64,000 nt of DNA from CBDDHT01 sp965227905 (GCA_965227905.1 OZ245780.1:6115886-6179885); one strand, 5' to 3'. Positions 17,155 to 26,540 are shown, numbered from the stretch's first letter. Numbers and translations are program-made. Notes: a model not told the origin generated them from the sequence alone.

Positions 17155-18753
17155 TCACTCGCTTGTGCCGGTTTGGCCATCCATGATCATGAAGAACCAG
17201 GTCGTCTTGCGATAACCCGTCTCCCGCCAGTAATGGCGCCACGGCATTTCTGCGCGGTACACCGTCCATGGACGTGCCAGTTCGCCCTTCCGTAAGAACG
17301 GCTTCGCCTGATCATGCGCAAGCCAGGGCTGAAACCGCTCGGACCAAACGAGTACTGTCTGTCCCTTCGCAATATCGGGCGTCGCTGGGGGTGCAAAGAT
17401 CGGGCGATAGGTGCTGACAATCCTGTCATTCGGAAAGAAGCGGCGAAGGTTGCCGGCAAGCTCGTGCTCAGCCGTCATGATCGTACCATTCTCGAACCCG
17501 CGCGCCTGAATGGTCTGTGCCAACGTATCGTACGGGATTCCCCAGCGGCAGATTTTGCAGAAGGGGTCGAGCGCAAACATGTTGAGCATGCGTCCGACGA
17601 AGGTAACGATGAGGAACACGCCGACCACAGCCGCGAATAGTCTGATCTGCTTACGCGACTGACATCCCAGGCGGGCCAGATGAACCAGCCACACCACGGC
17701 AACCAGCAACAGTGGGATGAGACGGTGCGCCGGATATTTGTTGAGACCGAAGATGAGTGCGCCGACGACCAATCCACCCAGAATGAGCAACACATAGTGA
17801 CCAACGAGCAGAACGAGATCGGGGCCCGGACCGCTTGGTCGCCGCGAGAGCCGTAGCGTGGCAGGCGCCATGCCAGGAAAGACGACGACGAGAATGATGA
17901 TCAATGGCAGCAGACATGCAGCCGGTTTTATGACGGCGTCCTTCAGGCCGATGACGACCTTCTGACCGTGGGTAAAGTTCTCCTGATTGGCCAGCGGCCT
18001 CATCAGCTCACTCAATGCGTCATTCCAGACGAACGCCCATATGTAGAAAGGCCCCGAAATTACCGCAGCGAGGACCAGAGCCGATACCAGCTTCCAGCGA
18101 TGCTCATAGAACAACGCACGGATCGAGGATTGAAAGAGCCCTGCGACAAAGATCGCCATGAGAAAAAAGATGAACTTTGACTGGGTCAGCATTCCAAATC
18201 CGGCGACCAGACCGAAGAATGCGAATGATCGGCCGTTTGGACTCTCCAGCAGTTTGAGGAACGCCCAGAATCCCGCGAGAACGGCCGCTATCGTTCCCAT
18301 GGCGTGCGTAAAGCCTTCGTGGAGCCGCCAGGTCGTCTGATAGATGAGACCGATGGTCTCGACACACATGAATGCCCAAAGAGGATCGCCGAGAACACGG
18401 CGTGCAATCACGAACAGAAGGCAGGCGATCGTAATCAGCAGCACATATTTGATAATCAGAAAGCTGACGATGTTCGGGCCAACGATCTGTTGTACGCCCC
18501 ACAACACCCAACTGTAGAGAGGGGGTTGCAGCGGCTCGTAAGCGAATTTCAGAACTTGAATGAGGATGTTCTCGTGCGGATCGTCCTCGCCCAGATTGAG
18601 TGATGCGAAAAGCCGCGTGATGAAATGCGCACTGCAATAGGAGACGATGACCAGAAGTACGCCCTTGAGCGAGAAGAACCAGCCGCTATCGGCGCTTGGA
18701 CCGGTTGCCGCCCAACGCCCGCCATGTGGCTTGGCCTCAATCACCGTCGGCAC
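17155..18753 (-). CDS. Membrane glycosyltransferase, ArnT/PMT-like (GT-C fold)
   Basis: A 532-residue polytopic protein with roughly ten to twelve hydrophobic segments. The first periplasmic loop has an acidic motif (LGEDDPHE) and PLQPPLYSWVLW, both typical of GT39/GT83-type transferases that use polyprenyl-phosphate sugars. The C-terminal 130 residues are soluble and presumably periplasmic. The acceptor is unknown; lipid A or another envelope glycan is the usual assumption. It starts with a GTG at 18753, 17 bp inside the 3' end of modC, so it is translationally linked to the molybdate transporter although no functional tie is obvious. Confidence 0.75.
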   Translation of the reverse strand: MPTVIEAKPHGGRWAATGPSADSGWFFSLKGVLLVIVSYCSAHFITRLFASLNLGEDDPHENILIQVLKFAYEPLQPPLYSWVLWGVQQIVGPNIVSFLIIKYVLLITIACLLFVIARRVLGDPLWAFMCVETIGLIYQTTWRLHEGFTHAMGTIAAVLAGFWAFLKLLESPNGRSFAFFGLVAGFGMLTQSKFIFFLMAIFVAGLFQSSIRALFYEHRWKLVSALVLAAVISGPFYIWAFVWNDALSELMRPLANQENFTHGQKVVIGLKDAVIKPAACLLPLIIILVVVFPGMAPATLRLSRRPSGPGPDLVLLVGHYVLLILGGLVVGALIFGLNKYPAHRLIPLLLVAVVWLVHLARLGCQSRKQIRLFAAVVGVFLIVTFVGRMLNMFALDPFCKICRWGIPYDTLAQTIQARGFENGTIMTAEHELAGNLRRFFPNDRIVSTYRPIFAPPATPDIAKGQTVLVWSERFQPWLAHDQAKPFLRKGELARPWTVYRAEMPWRHYWRETGYRKTTWFFMIMDGQTGTSE

Positions 18754-19849
18754 CGGGACCAGGTGAAAGTGTACGCCTGTCGACGGTGACGGTCTTGATC
18801 ACTGCTTGGACATCAAGGCCCGGCATCAGTCCAAGGCGCGCCACGGACCGGCGGGTCACGCGCGCCAGAATGCGCGACCCGTTGCAATCGAGCTGCAGAT
18901 CAGCAAAGGGCCCCGGGTCTTGTCTGATCTCGGTTATTGTCGTTGCTAGAATATTGTTGGCACTGACCGTCGCCGGACGGTCAAGTGCGATCATGACATC
19001 GCGGGCGCGAATACGCAGCCGGAGCTGATCGCCGATGGGTCGGTCGATCAAGGGCACAACCAAGCGGCCACCTGCCACCGTCACTTCGGTCAGTGCATCA
19101 TCCGGATCATGGCTCGCAATTGTCGCCGGCAGAACGGCGCCGGCTTCATAGCGCCCCGTCAGTGGAAACAGGTCCAACCGCGACATGATGTCGGAAACGG
19201 ACCCTTCCGCTCTGACCCGCCCCTGGTCGAGCAGAACCATATGATCGGCAAGCCCGGCGACCTCGTCAATCGCGTGGCTGACATAAATCATGGGGATCTC
19301 GGCATTGTCGCGAAGCGCTGCCAGATAAGGGAGGATCTCTCCGCGGCGGGCCTGATCCAGCGCCGCCATGGGCTCGTCAAGCAGAAGCGCATCGGGACGC
19401 ATCAGCAGAGCCCGGCCCAGCGCGACCCGCTGACGCTCACCGCCGGAAAGCGCGTGCGGCTTGCGCGCCATCAAATGATCGATTCCAAGACGGGCGATCA
19501 GGTCGTCCATATCCGCCTGGCCAACCGGTTTGCCCGTCCGGCGCCAACCGTAAAGCAGGTTGCTTTGCACGCTCAAATGCGGAAACAACCTCGATTCCTG
19601 AAAGACATAACCGATGCGACGCTCACGCGGTCGCACGGAGATACCGCTTTCGGTATCGAAAAGCGTCCGGCCATTGACGCGGATCGTGCCTGACTTTGGT
19701 TTCAGAAGCCCTGCAATGGCATTGATCGTCGTCGTCTTGCCGGAACCGGACGGACCGAAAAGCGCTGTGATGCCGGGCTCATCGACGCGAAATGCGACAT
19801 CCAACCCGAAGGTGGAGAAGTCATGCTTGATCGCGACGTCAACGCTCAT
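18737..19849 (-). CDS. modC: Molybdate ABC transporter ATP-binding protein
   Basis: ATPase of the molybdate importer. The 370-residue product has Walker A GPSGSGKTT, a Q-loop within GYVFQESRLFPHLSV, the ABC signature LSGGERQRVALGRAL, Walker B LLLDEPMAALD and switch His in VSHAIDEV. A C-terminal TOBE/Mop-type domain (residues about 295-360, with RIRARDVMIALDRPATVSANN) is the hallmark of ModC and may sense molybdate. Its ATG overlaps the modB stop by 4 bp. It is the third gene of modA-modB-modC. Confidence 0.97.
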   Translation of the reverse strand: MSVDVAIKHDFSTFGLDVAFRVDEPGITALFGPSGSGKTTTINAIAGLLKPKSGTIRVNGRTLFDTESGISVRPRERRIGYVFQESRLFPHLSVQSNLLYGWRRTGKPVGQADMDDLIARLGIDHLMARKPHALSGGERQRVALGRALLMRPDALLLDEPMAALDQARRGEILPYLAALRDNAEIPMIYVSHAIDEVAGLADHMVLLDQGRVRAEGSVSDIMSRLDLFPLTGRYEAGAVLPATIASHDPDDALTEVTVAGGRLVVPLIDRPIGDQLRLRIRARDVMIALDRPATVSANNILATTITEIRQDPGPFADLQLDCNGSRILARVTRRSVARLGLMPGLDVQAVIKTVTVDRRTLSPGPGADGD

Positions 19850-20541
19850 TGGAGTGTCATCGCTCTGACACGGCGCGCGGCCACTTCGGAAAAGAGGAGT
19901 CCGGCAAGCGCAAGCCCGATAGCCAGAATTGCCAAGCGTGCAGCAGCCATCTCTCCACCAGGCGTCTGGATGGCCGTATAGATCGCCAATGGCAGCGTTC
20001 GTGTCTCACCGGGAATATTCGAGACGAAAGTTATGATAGCGCCGAACTCGCCAAGGCTTGCCGCGAACGCTGTAATAGCGCCTGCGATCAAGCCCGGAAA
20101 AGCCAGAGGGAGCGTGATTGTAACGAAGCGATCGATCGGACCGGCGCCAAGCGTTTCGGCGGCTGTGTCCAGTCTCGGATCGATGGCTTCCAAAGCGAGC
20201 CGGATCGCTCTTACCTGGAAGGGAAATGACACAATCGCCGCGGCCAAGGCGGCTCCCGTCCAACTGAACACAAACCGGATGCCGAACGTATCGTAAAGCC
20301 ACGCACCGATAGGTGCCTTGGCACCAAATGTTATCAGCAGGAGGTATCCCATGACGACCGGCGGCAGGACCAATGGCAGGTGTACCAACCCGTCTAAGAG
20401 CATGCGACCGGGAAACCGCCCGCGAACGATCGCAAACGCCGCGCCCACGGCAAATGGAAGCGCTGCCAATACGGCGACCAGCGAAATCTTGAGACTCAAA
20501 AGGAGCGCCTCGACTTCAACGGCACTCAGCCAAATGTCCAT
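19846..20541 (-). CDS. modB: Molybdate ABC transporter permease
   Basis: Inner-membrane channel subunit of the molybdate importer. It has 231 residues with about five membrane segments. The EAA loop that contacts the ATPase reads AAETLGAGPIDRFVTITLPLAFPGLIAGAITAFAASLGEFGA, typical of ModB. It starts 6 bp after the modA stop and overlaps modC by 4 bp. I see no ModE gene nearby and no convincing ModE operator upstream of modA. Confidence 0.97.
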   Translation of the reverse strand: MDIWLSAVEVEALLLSLKISLVAVLAALPFAVGAAFAIVRGRFPGRMLLDGLVHLPLVLPPVVMGYLLLITFGAKAPIGAWLYDTFGIRFVFSWTGAALAAAIVSFPFQVRAIRLALEAIDPRLDTAAETLGAGPIDRFVTITLPLAFPGLIAGAITAFAASLGEFGAIITFVSNIPGETRTLPLAIYTAIQTPGGEMAAARLAILAIGLALAGLLFSEVAARRVRAMTLQ

Positions 20542-20547
20542 CGGATA

Positions 20548-21312
20548 TCAGTTCCTGGAAAAACCGTGTCGCTCGAAAATCTCGCGTGTTTCTTTCGCAC
20601 TCATAAAATCGAAAAGTGCTTTCACATCAGGCGATCCTCGCCCTTTCACAACAGTTACTGGATACCGGATAGCGGCATGAGCGGTCGAAGGGAATACGGC
20701 AAGCGTTTTTACGTTATCGGAAAGCTTGGCGTCGCTCGCATAGACAATGCCCAGCGGAACCTCTCCGCGTTCCACCAGAACCAGTGCAGCACGGACATTG
20801 TCAGCGCGTGCGAGACGGCGCTCGAGCCCCTTCCACTGATTGAGTGATTCGAGTGCCTGGCGCGCATAAAGGCCTGCGGGAACATGGGCCGGATCGCCGA
20901 CGGCCAATCGGTCATTCGAACCAAGGAGTGATTGCAGCACGGCGGGCCTGGCCAGATCGACCGATCTCTGTGCGCTCTCCTTCGGAGCAACCAACACCAG
21001 CTGGTTCGACAGCGACACCTCCCGGGGTGCCGCGTCGAGCAAATCTTTGCCATCCAGATAAGCGACCCAATCTTCGTTCGCGGACATATACAAATCCGCC
21101 GGCGCGCCCGCCTCGATCTGACGCGCCAGGGTGGAAGAAGAAGCAAAGGAAAAGCGCACCTTCGTCTGGGTTACTTCCGTAAACCGACGACCGACCTCTT
21201 CCATGGCATTGGTGAGGCTGGCCGCAGCAAACACGGTGATGGTCTCCTTGGCCGATACCGCGGAAGCGGCCATGGTAATCCAGACCATCGCGAAGACTGT
21301 GGGAAGACGCAT
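20548..21312 (-). CDS. modA: Molybdate ABC transporter substrate-binding protein
   Basis: Periplasmic receptor that captures molybdate or tungstate. From the ATG at 21312 there is a signal peptide (MRLPTVFAMVWITMAASAVSA) followed by ITVFAAASLTNAMEEVG, the typical mature ModA start. Ser and other oxyanion-site residues lie in SFASSSTLARQIEAGAPADLYMSAN. Further conserved stretches are LVLVAPKE and GIVYASDA. AAGGT lies just upstream of the start; the frame extends to 21363 but would spoil the signal peptide. It is the first gene of modABC, with the GT-C glycosyltransferase as a fourth coupled gene. Confidence 0.96.
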   Translation of the reverse strand: MRLPTVFAMVWITMAASAVSAKETITVFAAASLTNAMEEVGRRFTEVTQTKVRFSFASSSTLARQIEAGAPADLYMSANEDWVAYLDGKDLLDAAPREVSLSNQLVLVAPKESAQRSVDLARPAVLQSLLGSNDRLAVGDPAHVPAGLYARQALESLNQWKGLERRLARADNVRAALVLVERGEVPLGIVYASDAKLSDNVKTLAVFPSTAHAAIRYPVTVVKGRGSPDVKALFDFMSAKETREIFERHGFSRN

Positions 21313-21438
21313 ATCATACCTTTGCGCGTGACCGCCGGGCCGGCACATCTGGGATTGGATCACTTCTGAACCAATGACCTAAGCTATTATCTTTCTTTGG
21401 GTTTTTGGTGCTGTCAATGAATTGTGACTCGCAACCGT

Positions 21439-22365
21439 CTACCCTTCCGCGCTCACGCGATAGCCAACGCGCGGGAAGTGGATTGCGACATTCCCAACGG
21501 ATGAGTTCTCTTGGAGAATGGCAATCGTGTTCATATCCACTGAGAGGATCGTACCCGTGACAGAAGGATCACTGCCAGCACTGACTGGCTCTACGGAGAC
21601 CCGCAATCCGGGCTTCAGCCCCTGCGGGTCGTTAGCGTCGCTTTGTCCTTGGGTCGCGGGTTCGGCTGCCCGCGCAATCTCTAGCGCCTCCTGCGAGGAC
21701 ATTTCCGACATGGTGCCATGACCGATCTCCTTTACGCGTGCCTCCCAGCGTTCGAGCGAGGGAAATTCGGACATCAAACCAGGCCCCCCTGACCAACGGC
21801 CCCGCAGGAACCAGACGAGATAATAGCAAAAGACGTCCGGAAGCCCCGGTTCCACACCGAGAAGAAAATCCCGGTTTTCGACACGCTGATCGATCCAGGA
21901 CAGTTGCGCCCTCACCTGCGCGACGAGATGCGGCAATTCACCAACTGCCTCGTGCCAGTCATAGTCGGGGCCGAAATAGAGAAGGCTTCGATCGCGCGCA
22001 ACGTCCGCAGGCACACTCTCGAGACCCGCACCGAAAACGATTTTCACAATCTGCTCGAAGAGCGTGCCGTCAGTCCAGCGGCTGACGGCCCAGGGCATTC
22101 CCGTGCCACCGCCCGGATAGAATGTGGGTTCGGGCGCCCTCCGGTCGATTTCGCGGAGGATGCAGAGACTGTCGCAGAAAATGTCTGCGCCAATCTGCAT
22201 GACCGGTGTGCGACGGTAGCCACCGGTCAACGGCATCAGATCGGGCTTAGGTGGTAATCGCGGTATCTCGACCGAACGCCAGGGCAGCCCTTTGATACCA
22301 AGTCCAACGCGGACTTTTTCCGAGATCGGCGATTGGGGATAGTGATGGAGGATGATTTCCTGCAT
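21439..22365 (-). CDS. Glutathione S-transferase family protein with extra C-terminal domain
   Basis: A 308-residue protein. Residues 1-80 are a thioredoxin-like GST N-domain (ILHHYPQSPISEKVRVGLGIKG, with TPVMQIG and CDSLCILREID). Residues about 95-210 are the helical C-domain. The last 70 residues are a separate beta-rich segment (LRVSVEPVSAGSDPSVTGTILSV) not found in ordinary GSTs. The Ser in SPISEK is the probable activating residue. It lies 23 bp downstream of a fumarylacetoacetate-hydrolase-family gene on the same strand, suggesting one unit. Zeta-type GSTs are known partners of such hydrolases in aromatic catabolism, but this is not a canonical zeta GST. Confidence 0.8.
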   Translation of the reverse strand: MQEIILHHYPQSPISEKVRVGLGIKGLPWRSVEIPRLPPKPDLMPLTGGYRRTPVMQIGADIFCDSLCILREIDRRAPEPTFYPGGGTGMPWAVSRWTDGTLFEQIVKIVFGAGLESVPADVARDRSLLYFGPDYDWHEAVGELPHLVAQVRAQLSWIDQRVENRDFLLGVEPGLPDVFCYYLVWFLRGRWSGGPGLMSEFPSLERWEARVKEIGHGTMSEMSSQEALEIARAAEPATQGQSDANDPQGLKPGLRVSVEPVSAGSDPSVTGTILSVDMNTIAILQENSSVGNVAIHFPRVGYRVSAEG

Positions 22366-22388
22366 GCGACGTGCCTACTCCGAAAACG

Positions 22389-23075
22389 TTAGACGATTTT
22401 GAAATCGAGTTCGCCAAGACCATCGATGCCACAATGCACGCGATCGCCGCGCGCGACAGGTCCCACGCCATCCGGTGTCCCAGACAAGATAAGGTCTCCA
22501 GGAGCAAGCACGAAAAGACCGGAGAGATGGGCAATGATCTCGGGCGTCTTCCAGATCATCTGATTGAGATCGCCCGACTGCCGGCGCTCACCGTTGACGT
22601 CCAGCCAAATACTGCCCTTGTCCGGGTGCCCGATCTCGCTCGCTCGCGTGAGTGGACCCGCTGGCGCCGAGTCTTCGAAAGCCTTGCCGACTTCCCAGGG
22701 GCGACTGAGCTTCTTTGCTTCTTCCTGCAGATCACGCCGCGTAAAATCGATGGCTGCACCATAACCGTAGACATGGTCTAGGGCTTGATCGACCGGTATG
22801 TCCGCACCGCCCTTCCCCAGTGCAATAACCATTTCCATCTCATGATGCAGATTCTGCGTCATAGGGGGATAAGGCAGCGTTTCGGGTTCAAGCACCAGAT
22901 TGTCGGGATTCTTTTGAAAGAAGAACGGCGGATCCTTATCGGGGTCGTGTCCCATCTCGATGGCATGCTTGGCGTAGTTGCGCCCGACGCAGTAAATGCG
23001 ATGGACCGGGAATGACTCGGCCAAACCGCGAACGGGGAGCGAGACGACGGGCGCCGGATCGAAAACGTAAGCCAT
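22389..23075 (-). CDS. Fumarylacetoacetate hydrolase family protein (fumarylpyruvate hydrolase-like)
   Basis: A 228-residue single-domain FAH enzyme from the ATG at 23075 (MAYVFDP), with GGAG about 9 bp upstream. Catalytic and metal-site motifs: YCVGRNYAKHAIEMG, FFFQKNPDNLV, LHHEMEMVIALG (Glu ligands), GYGAAIDFTRRDLQ, KAFEDSAPAGPLT, and the C-terminal GDLILSGTPDGVGPV. The sequence resembles NagK-type fumarylpyruvate hydrolases of the gentisate pathway more than true fumarylacetoacetases, but related acylpyruvases look similar. The partner GST follows directly. No ring-cleavage dioxygenase is in the window. Confidence 0.88.
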   Translation of the reverse strand: MAYVFDPAPVVSLPVRGLAESFPVHRIYCVGRNYAKHAIEMGHDPDKDPPFFFQKNPDNLVLEPETLPYPPMTQNLHHEMEMVIALGKGGADIPVDQALDHVYGYGAAIDFTRRDLQEEAKKLSRPWEVGKAFEDSAPAGPLTRASEIGHPDKGSIWLDVNGERRQSGDLNQMIWKTPEIIAHLSGLFVLAPGDLILSGTPDGVGPVARGDRVHCGIDGLGELDFKIV

Positions 23076-23267
23076 TGAGACATTCTCCGAGGGCAGGTGC
23101 GCAGACGGCGACACTTATGCGCGAGGTTGAGCTGTCGCACAAGACGGGGGCATTAGCAGTTCTACGGCAAAAAAGATTTCGTGATCCGCTGGAGCCGGAC
23201 AACCGGCAAGAGTGCTAGAACGGGTGCGACTTAGAGATTTGAGAATGACAAAAAAGGAACGGACATC

Positions 23268-24152
23268 ATGGCAAAAGTTGGTTTTCTAGGGCTGGGAATC
23301 ATGGGCGCTCCAATGGCAGGTCATCTGCTGGATGGCGGGCATGAGGTCTCGACGGCGATTCACAAGACACCTGCCCCTCAGGAACTCATCGATAAGGGTC
23401 TGACGGTCGTCAGCACCGCAAAGGATGTTGCGCAAAGCGCAGACATCATCATCCTCATGGTGCCGGATACCCCGCAGGTTGACCATGTTCTCTTCGGCGA
23501 AAGCGGTGTCGCGGAGGGCTTGAGCGCTGGCAAGACGGTCGTCGATATGAGTTCGATTTCTCCGATCGACACGAAGGTCTTCGCCGAGAAGATCAACGCA
23601 ATGGGCTGCGACTATCTGGATGCGCCTGTGTCCGGAGGCGAAGTCGGTGCGAAAGCAGGATCGCTCACCATTATGATCGGCGGCCCACAAGGCGCCTTCG
23701 ACAGAGTTTCCCCCCTTTTCGAGCTGATGGGCCAGAACATCACGCTTGTCGGCGGGAACGGCGATGGTCAGACGGCAAAGGTCGCCAATCAGATCATTGT
23801 TGCCCTGAACATCGAAGCGGTTGCCGAAGCCCTGCTCTTCGCTTCGAAAGCCGGCGCGGATCCTGCCAAAGTTCGTGAGGCACTCATGGGTGGATTCGCA
23901 TCGTCCAAAATCCTTGAGGTTCATGGCGAGCGCATGATCAAGCGGACATTCGATCCAGGTTTCCGGATCGAGCTCCACCAGAAGGACTTGAATCTCGCAC
24001 TCGACGGCGCCCGCGCGCTGGGCGTGTCTCTCCCCAACACTGCACAGGCGCAAGAACTCTTCAATTCATGCTCGGCCCATGGCGGCGCGGAATGGGATCA
24101 TTCAGCGATGGTTCGGGCTCTCGAAACGATGGCCAAGCACGAAGTGGCTTGA
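23268..24152 (+). CDS. NAD(P)-dependent beta-hydroxyacid dehydrogenase (tartronate semialdehyde reductase-like)
   Basis: A 294-residue member of the 3-hydroxyisobutyrate dehydrogenase family. The N-terminal Rossmann motif is VGFLGLGIMGAPMAGHLL. The substrate-binding DAPVSGGEVGAKAGSLTIMIGG follows, then the catalytic Lys in TAKVANQIIVALN and the C-terminal FASSKILEVHGERM. The last stretch is typical of 2-hydroxy-3-oxopropionate (tartronate semialdehyde) reductases GlxR/GarR, linking it to glyoxylate or glycerate metabolism. Related succinic-semialdehyde reductases are hard to exclude. It is monocistronic, and convergent with a hydroxyaspartate-aldolase-like gene that also deals with glyoxylate. 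Confidence 0.85.
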   Translation: MAKVGFLGLGIMGAPMAGHLLDGGHEVSTAIHKTPAPQELIDKGLTVVSTAKDVAQSADIIILMVPDTPQVDHVLFGESGVAEGLSAGKTVVDMSSISPIDTKVFAEKINAMGCDYLDAPVSGGEVGAKAGSLTIMIGGPQGAFDRVSPLFELMGQNITLVGGNGDGQTAKVANQIIVALNIEAVAEALLFASKAGADPAKVREALMGGFASSKILEVHGERMIKRTFDPGFRIELHQKDLNLALDGARALGVSLPNTAQAQELFNSCSAHGGAEWDHSAMVRALETMAKHEVA

Positions 24153-24175
24153 TTGCTGCCGGAACGACAAGCATA

Positions 24176-24257
24176 CGCCCCGGACTTGATCCGGGGCCCA
24201 GGGCGGCAAGGCACAATCACTGCTGATCGCCCTGGGTCCCGGATCAAGTCCGGGACG
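24176..24257. repeat. Intergenic palindromic repeat, CCGGACTTGATCCGG family
   Basis: Two arms of about 30 bp, in inverted orientation, pair with few mismatches: the left contains CCCCGGACTTGATCCGGGG and CCCAGGGCG, the right CGCCCTGGG and CCCGGATCAAGTCCGGG. Each arm is itself a small palindrome. The element sits between two convergent genes. Close relatives are at 57807-57890 and 57978-58065, and a fragment lies inside the element at 47559-47876. Confidence 0.85.
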
Positions 24258-24303
24258 TAGAAATTTGGAATGGCCTTAATCGGAAAATCCGCGCCGCTCG
24301 CAC

Positions 24304-25437
24304 TTAATAAACTGCACCTCGGGCGGCGACGGGCCATAGCGCCTCGACGAATGCATTTGCCGTGCCCAGGCCGCGCACACACACATAGGTGTCATATAGG
24401 TTCACAGTCGGATCGCAGTGGCCGGGAATGAACAGGATCTTCTCGCCGTACACCGGAGGCGCATTTGCACCTTCCAACGCAAGGACGCCGTGCTCGTCTG
24501 ATGCCTTGGTATACTCGGCAGTGGGAAGCTCGTGCACGATCGGCATCCCGGAATCGACAGCAAGGGCCTTAAGGCCTGCATCCACAATTGCGCGCTGATC
24601 GGTTGGGCGGCTCATGACCGTCGCGCAGACAAAGAGTGCGTGCTCGAATTCGCCAAAGGGTGAACCGTCAGCACTCTCGTTCCTTGCATAATCGGCATCC
24701 ATGAAGACATAGGATCCCGCCTGCAACTCATTGTAGACGCCACTTTCACCCTCGATGTCGAACGTGCCCGTTCCGGCCCCACCGACGATCTCACAGGCAA
24801 GCGCCTTCTGATGGAGCATCTCGATGGTTTGTTCGGTGAGGTGGATCGCACGCTCGATCGCGGCACGCCGATCCTCAGGGTCGCGAACATGTTGTGCTGC
24901 GCCGTAATAGGCTTGCAGGCCCTTGAACCGAAGAGAAGGAGCCTCTGCGACGAGACTGGCCAGCCGTGCCGCGGGCGCACCGGGAGCAGCGCCACAACGG
25001 CCTGCCCCGACATCGATCTCAACCAGAGCGTTCAGTTGGACACCAAACCGTTTCGCCACGTCATTGGCTTGACGTACGTTCTCCGCTGTGTCGATACAGA
25101 AGGCAACATCGGCGACACGTGCGAGTGCTGCCAGGCGCTCGAGTTTCCGCTGGCCCACGACTTCATTTGAAACAAGAACCGATTTGATTCCCCCTTGCAC
25201 CATGATCTCGGCTTCGCTGACTTTCTGGCAGCAGACGCCGACAGCGCCGCGTTCGATCTGCTGACGGGCAATGATAGGGCTCTTGTGAGTCTTAGAATGC
25301 GCACGAAGGCTGGCTTTGCTTCCAGCAATGTAGCGTGCCATCCGATCGAGATTGCGTTCAAACGCATCCAGATCGATGACAAGCGATGGCGTATCGATGT
25401 CGGCCAAAGCCATTCCAGGTCTGGCTGGCGGTAGCAT
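24304..25437 (-). CDS. PLP-dependent D-threonine/3-hydroxy-D-aspartate aldolase-like enzyme
   Basis: A 377-residue fold-type III PLP enzyme (alanine racemase-like N-domain). The PLP Lys is in LRAHSKTHKSP. VCCQKVSEAEIM, LVEIDVGAGRCG and GGAGTGTFDIE follow. The C-terminal metal site is PGHCDPTVNLYD (His and Asp, as in D-serine dehydratase and D-threonine aldolase). The overall pattern is closest to my recollection of 3-hydroxyaspartate aldolase (BhcC/DhaA), which splits 3-hydroxyaspartate into glycine and glyoxylate. The other beta-hydroxyaspartate cycle genes are not in this window, so a complete cycle is unproven. D-threonine aldolase is the main alternative. Confidence 0.8.
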   Translation of the reverse strand: MLPPARPGMALADIDTPSLVIDLDAFERNLDRMARYIAGSKASLRAHSKTHKSPIIARQQIERGAVGVCCQKVSEAEIMVQGGIKSVLVSNEVVGQRKLERLAALARVADVAFCIDTAENVRQANDVAKRFGVQLNALVEIDVGAGRCGAAPGAPAARLASLVAEAPSLRFKGLQAYYGAAQHVRDPEDRRAAIERAIHLTEQTIEMLHQKALACEIVGGAGTGTFDIEGESGVYNELQAGSYVFMDADYARNESADGSPFGEFEHALFVCATVMSRPTDQRAIVDAGLKALAVDSGMPIVHELPTAEYTKASDEHGVLALEGANAPPVYGEKILFIPGHCDPTVNLYDTYVCVRGLGTANAFVEALWPVAARGAVY

Positions 25438-25625
25438 GGCACCTCCTCATTTCCCGCACCCTGTCGGATAGCCCATATCGTGCAACTGTGGGTAGGGCGT
25501 TAATTGCAGAACATCGGAACAGAATCTATCGCCCTGGACCATAATCCGGTAGTGTTCCGCGATCGTCGCAATTTCCCTATGCGGCTTTCTCCAAGCCTTT
25601 TTGCGAGCAATGGACTCATCATCTC

Positions 25626-26360
25626 ATGCTGCCTGCGGAAACGATTGCCTTCATGGTCGCGGGGGCGGCACTGGCCGGCTTCGTAATGGGGCTTGTGGGC
25701 TTTGGCACCGGTCTCGCTGCCTTGGGTTTCTGGCTGCATGTGGTTGATCCGAGACTTGCAGTGCCGCTGGTTAGTATCTGCTCGTTGGCAACGACCGGCT
25801 TCACTTTGAGTGCCTATCGCTATGCCATCAGCTTCAAGCGGCTCGCGCCTTTTTTTCTTGGCGCAATTGCCGGCCTCCCTCTTGGGATCATGATGTTGAC
25901 CCGACTTGATCCGGATCATTTCCGCTTGGCGATGGGTGGATTCCTGATCGTCTATACGCTCTTCCGCCTGTTTCTCCTCCCGAATCTCGTGCTTGCGAGA
26001 GCCGGCAGGCCAGCCGATCTTGCAGTCGGCGCCGGCAGCGGTGTCCTGGCCGGATTCGCTGCGATCCCAGGACCGCTGACGACGGTCTGGTGCGGACTGC
26101 GCGGCTGGACAAAGGACGAGCAAAGGGCTGTCTATCAGCCTTTCAATCAGGCCATCATTCTGATTGCCTTCATCGTCTATGCCTTCGATGGATTGGTGAC
26201 GGCCGAACTCGGCCTGCTCGCACTCTATTGCGTCCCTGCCTCCCTCATTGGAATGATAATCGGTATGGCCGGCTACAAACGACTGGACGAGAAACAGTTT
26301 CAGCGTGTCATTCTGGTGTTGCTGCTTCTGTCCGGCATCACGCTGATCTTCAACCGATAA
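25626..26360 (+). CDS. TauE/SafE family membrane transporter
   Basis: A 244-residue protein with about seven to eight hydrophobic segments arranged as two repeats. It shows the family's glycine-rich GFVMGLVGFGTGLAALGFW near the N-terminus and the related AVGAGSGVLAGFAAIPGPLT in the second half. TauE/SafE proteins are proposed exporters of sulfite or organosulfonate breakdown products, or of other small anions. No sulfonate gene is directly adjacent, so the substrate cannot be stated. It stands alone between a divergent aldolase-like gene and a small DUF1127-type gene. Confidence 0.85.
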   Translation: MLPAETIAFMVAGAALAGFVMGLVGFGTGLAALGFWLHVVDPRLAVPLVSICSLATTGFTLSAYRYAISFKRLAPFFLGAIAGLPLGIMMLTRLDPDHFRLAMGGFLIVYTLFRLFLLPNLVLARAGRPADLAVGAGSGVLAGFAAIPGPLTTVWCGLRGWTKDEQRAVYQPFNQAIILIAFIVYAFDGLVTAELGLLALYCVPASLIGMIIGMAGYKRLDEKQFQRVILVLLLLSGITLIFNR

Positions 26361-26540
26361 CTGACGTTGGATGGTTTGGCATTCGCCGACAAAAACGCCT
26401 ATCCGCCTGCTTGCTACGCACCCATTTCGCATGCACATCCGGCATGGCTGTTATGCAGCGCACCAATCTTTATTGCATCGCAACAATTTGAGGGCCATGT
26501 TCGACAAAACAGCAACGAATACGCGAATAGGAACAAGACG

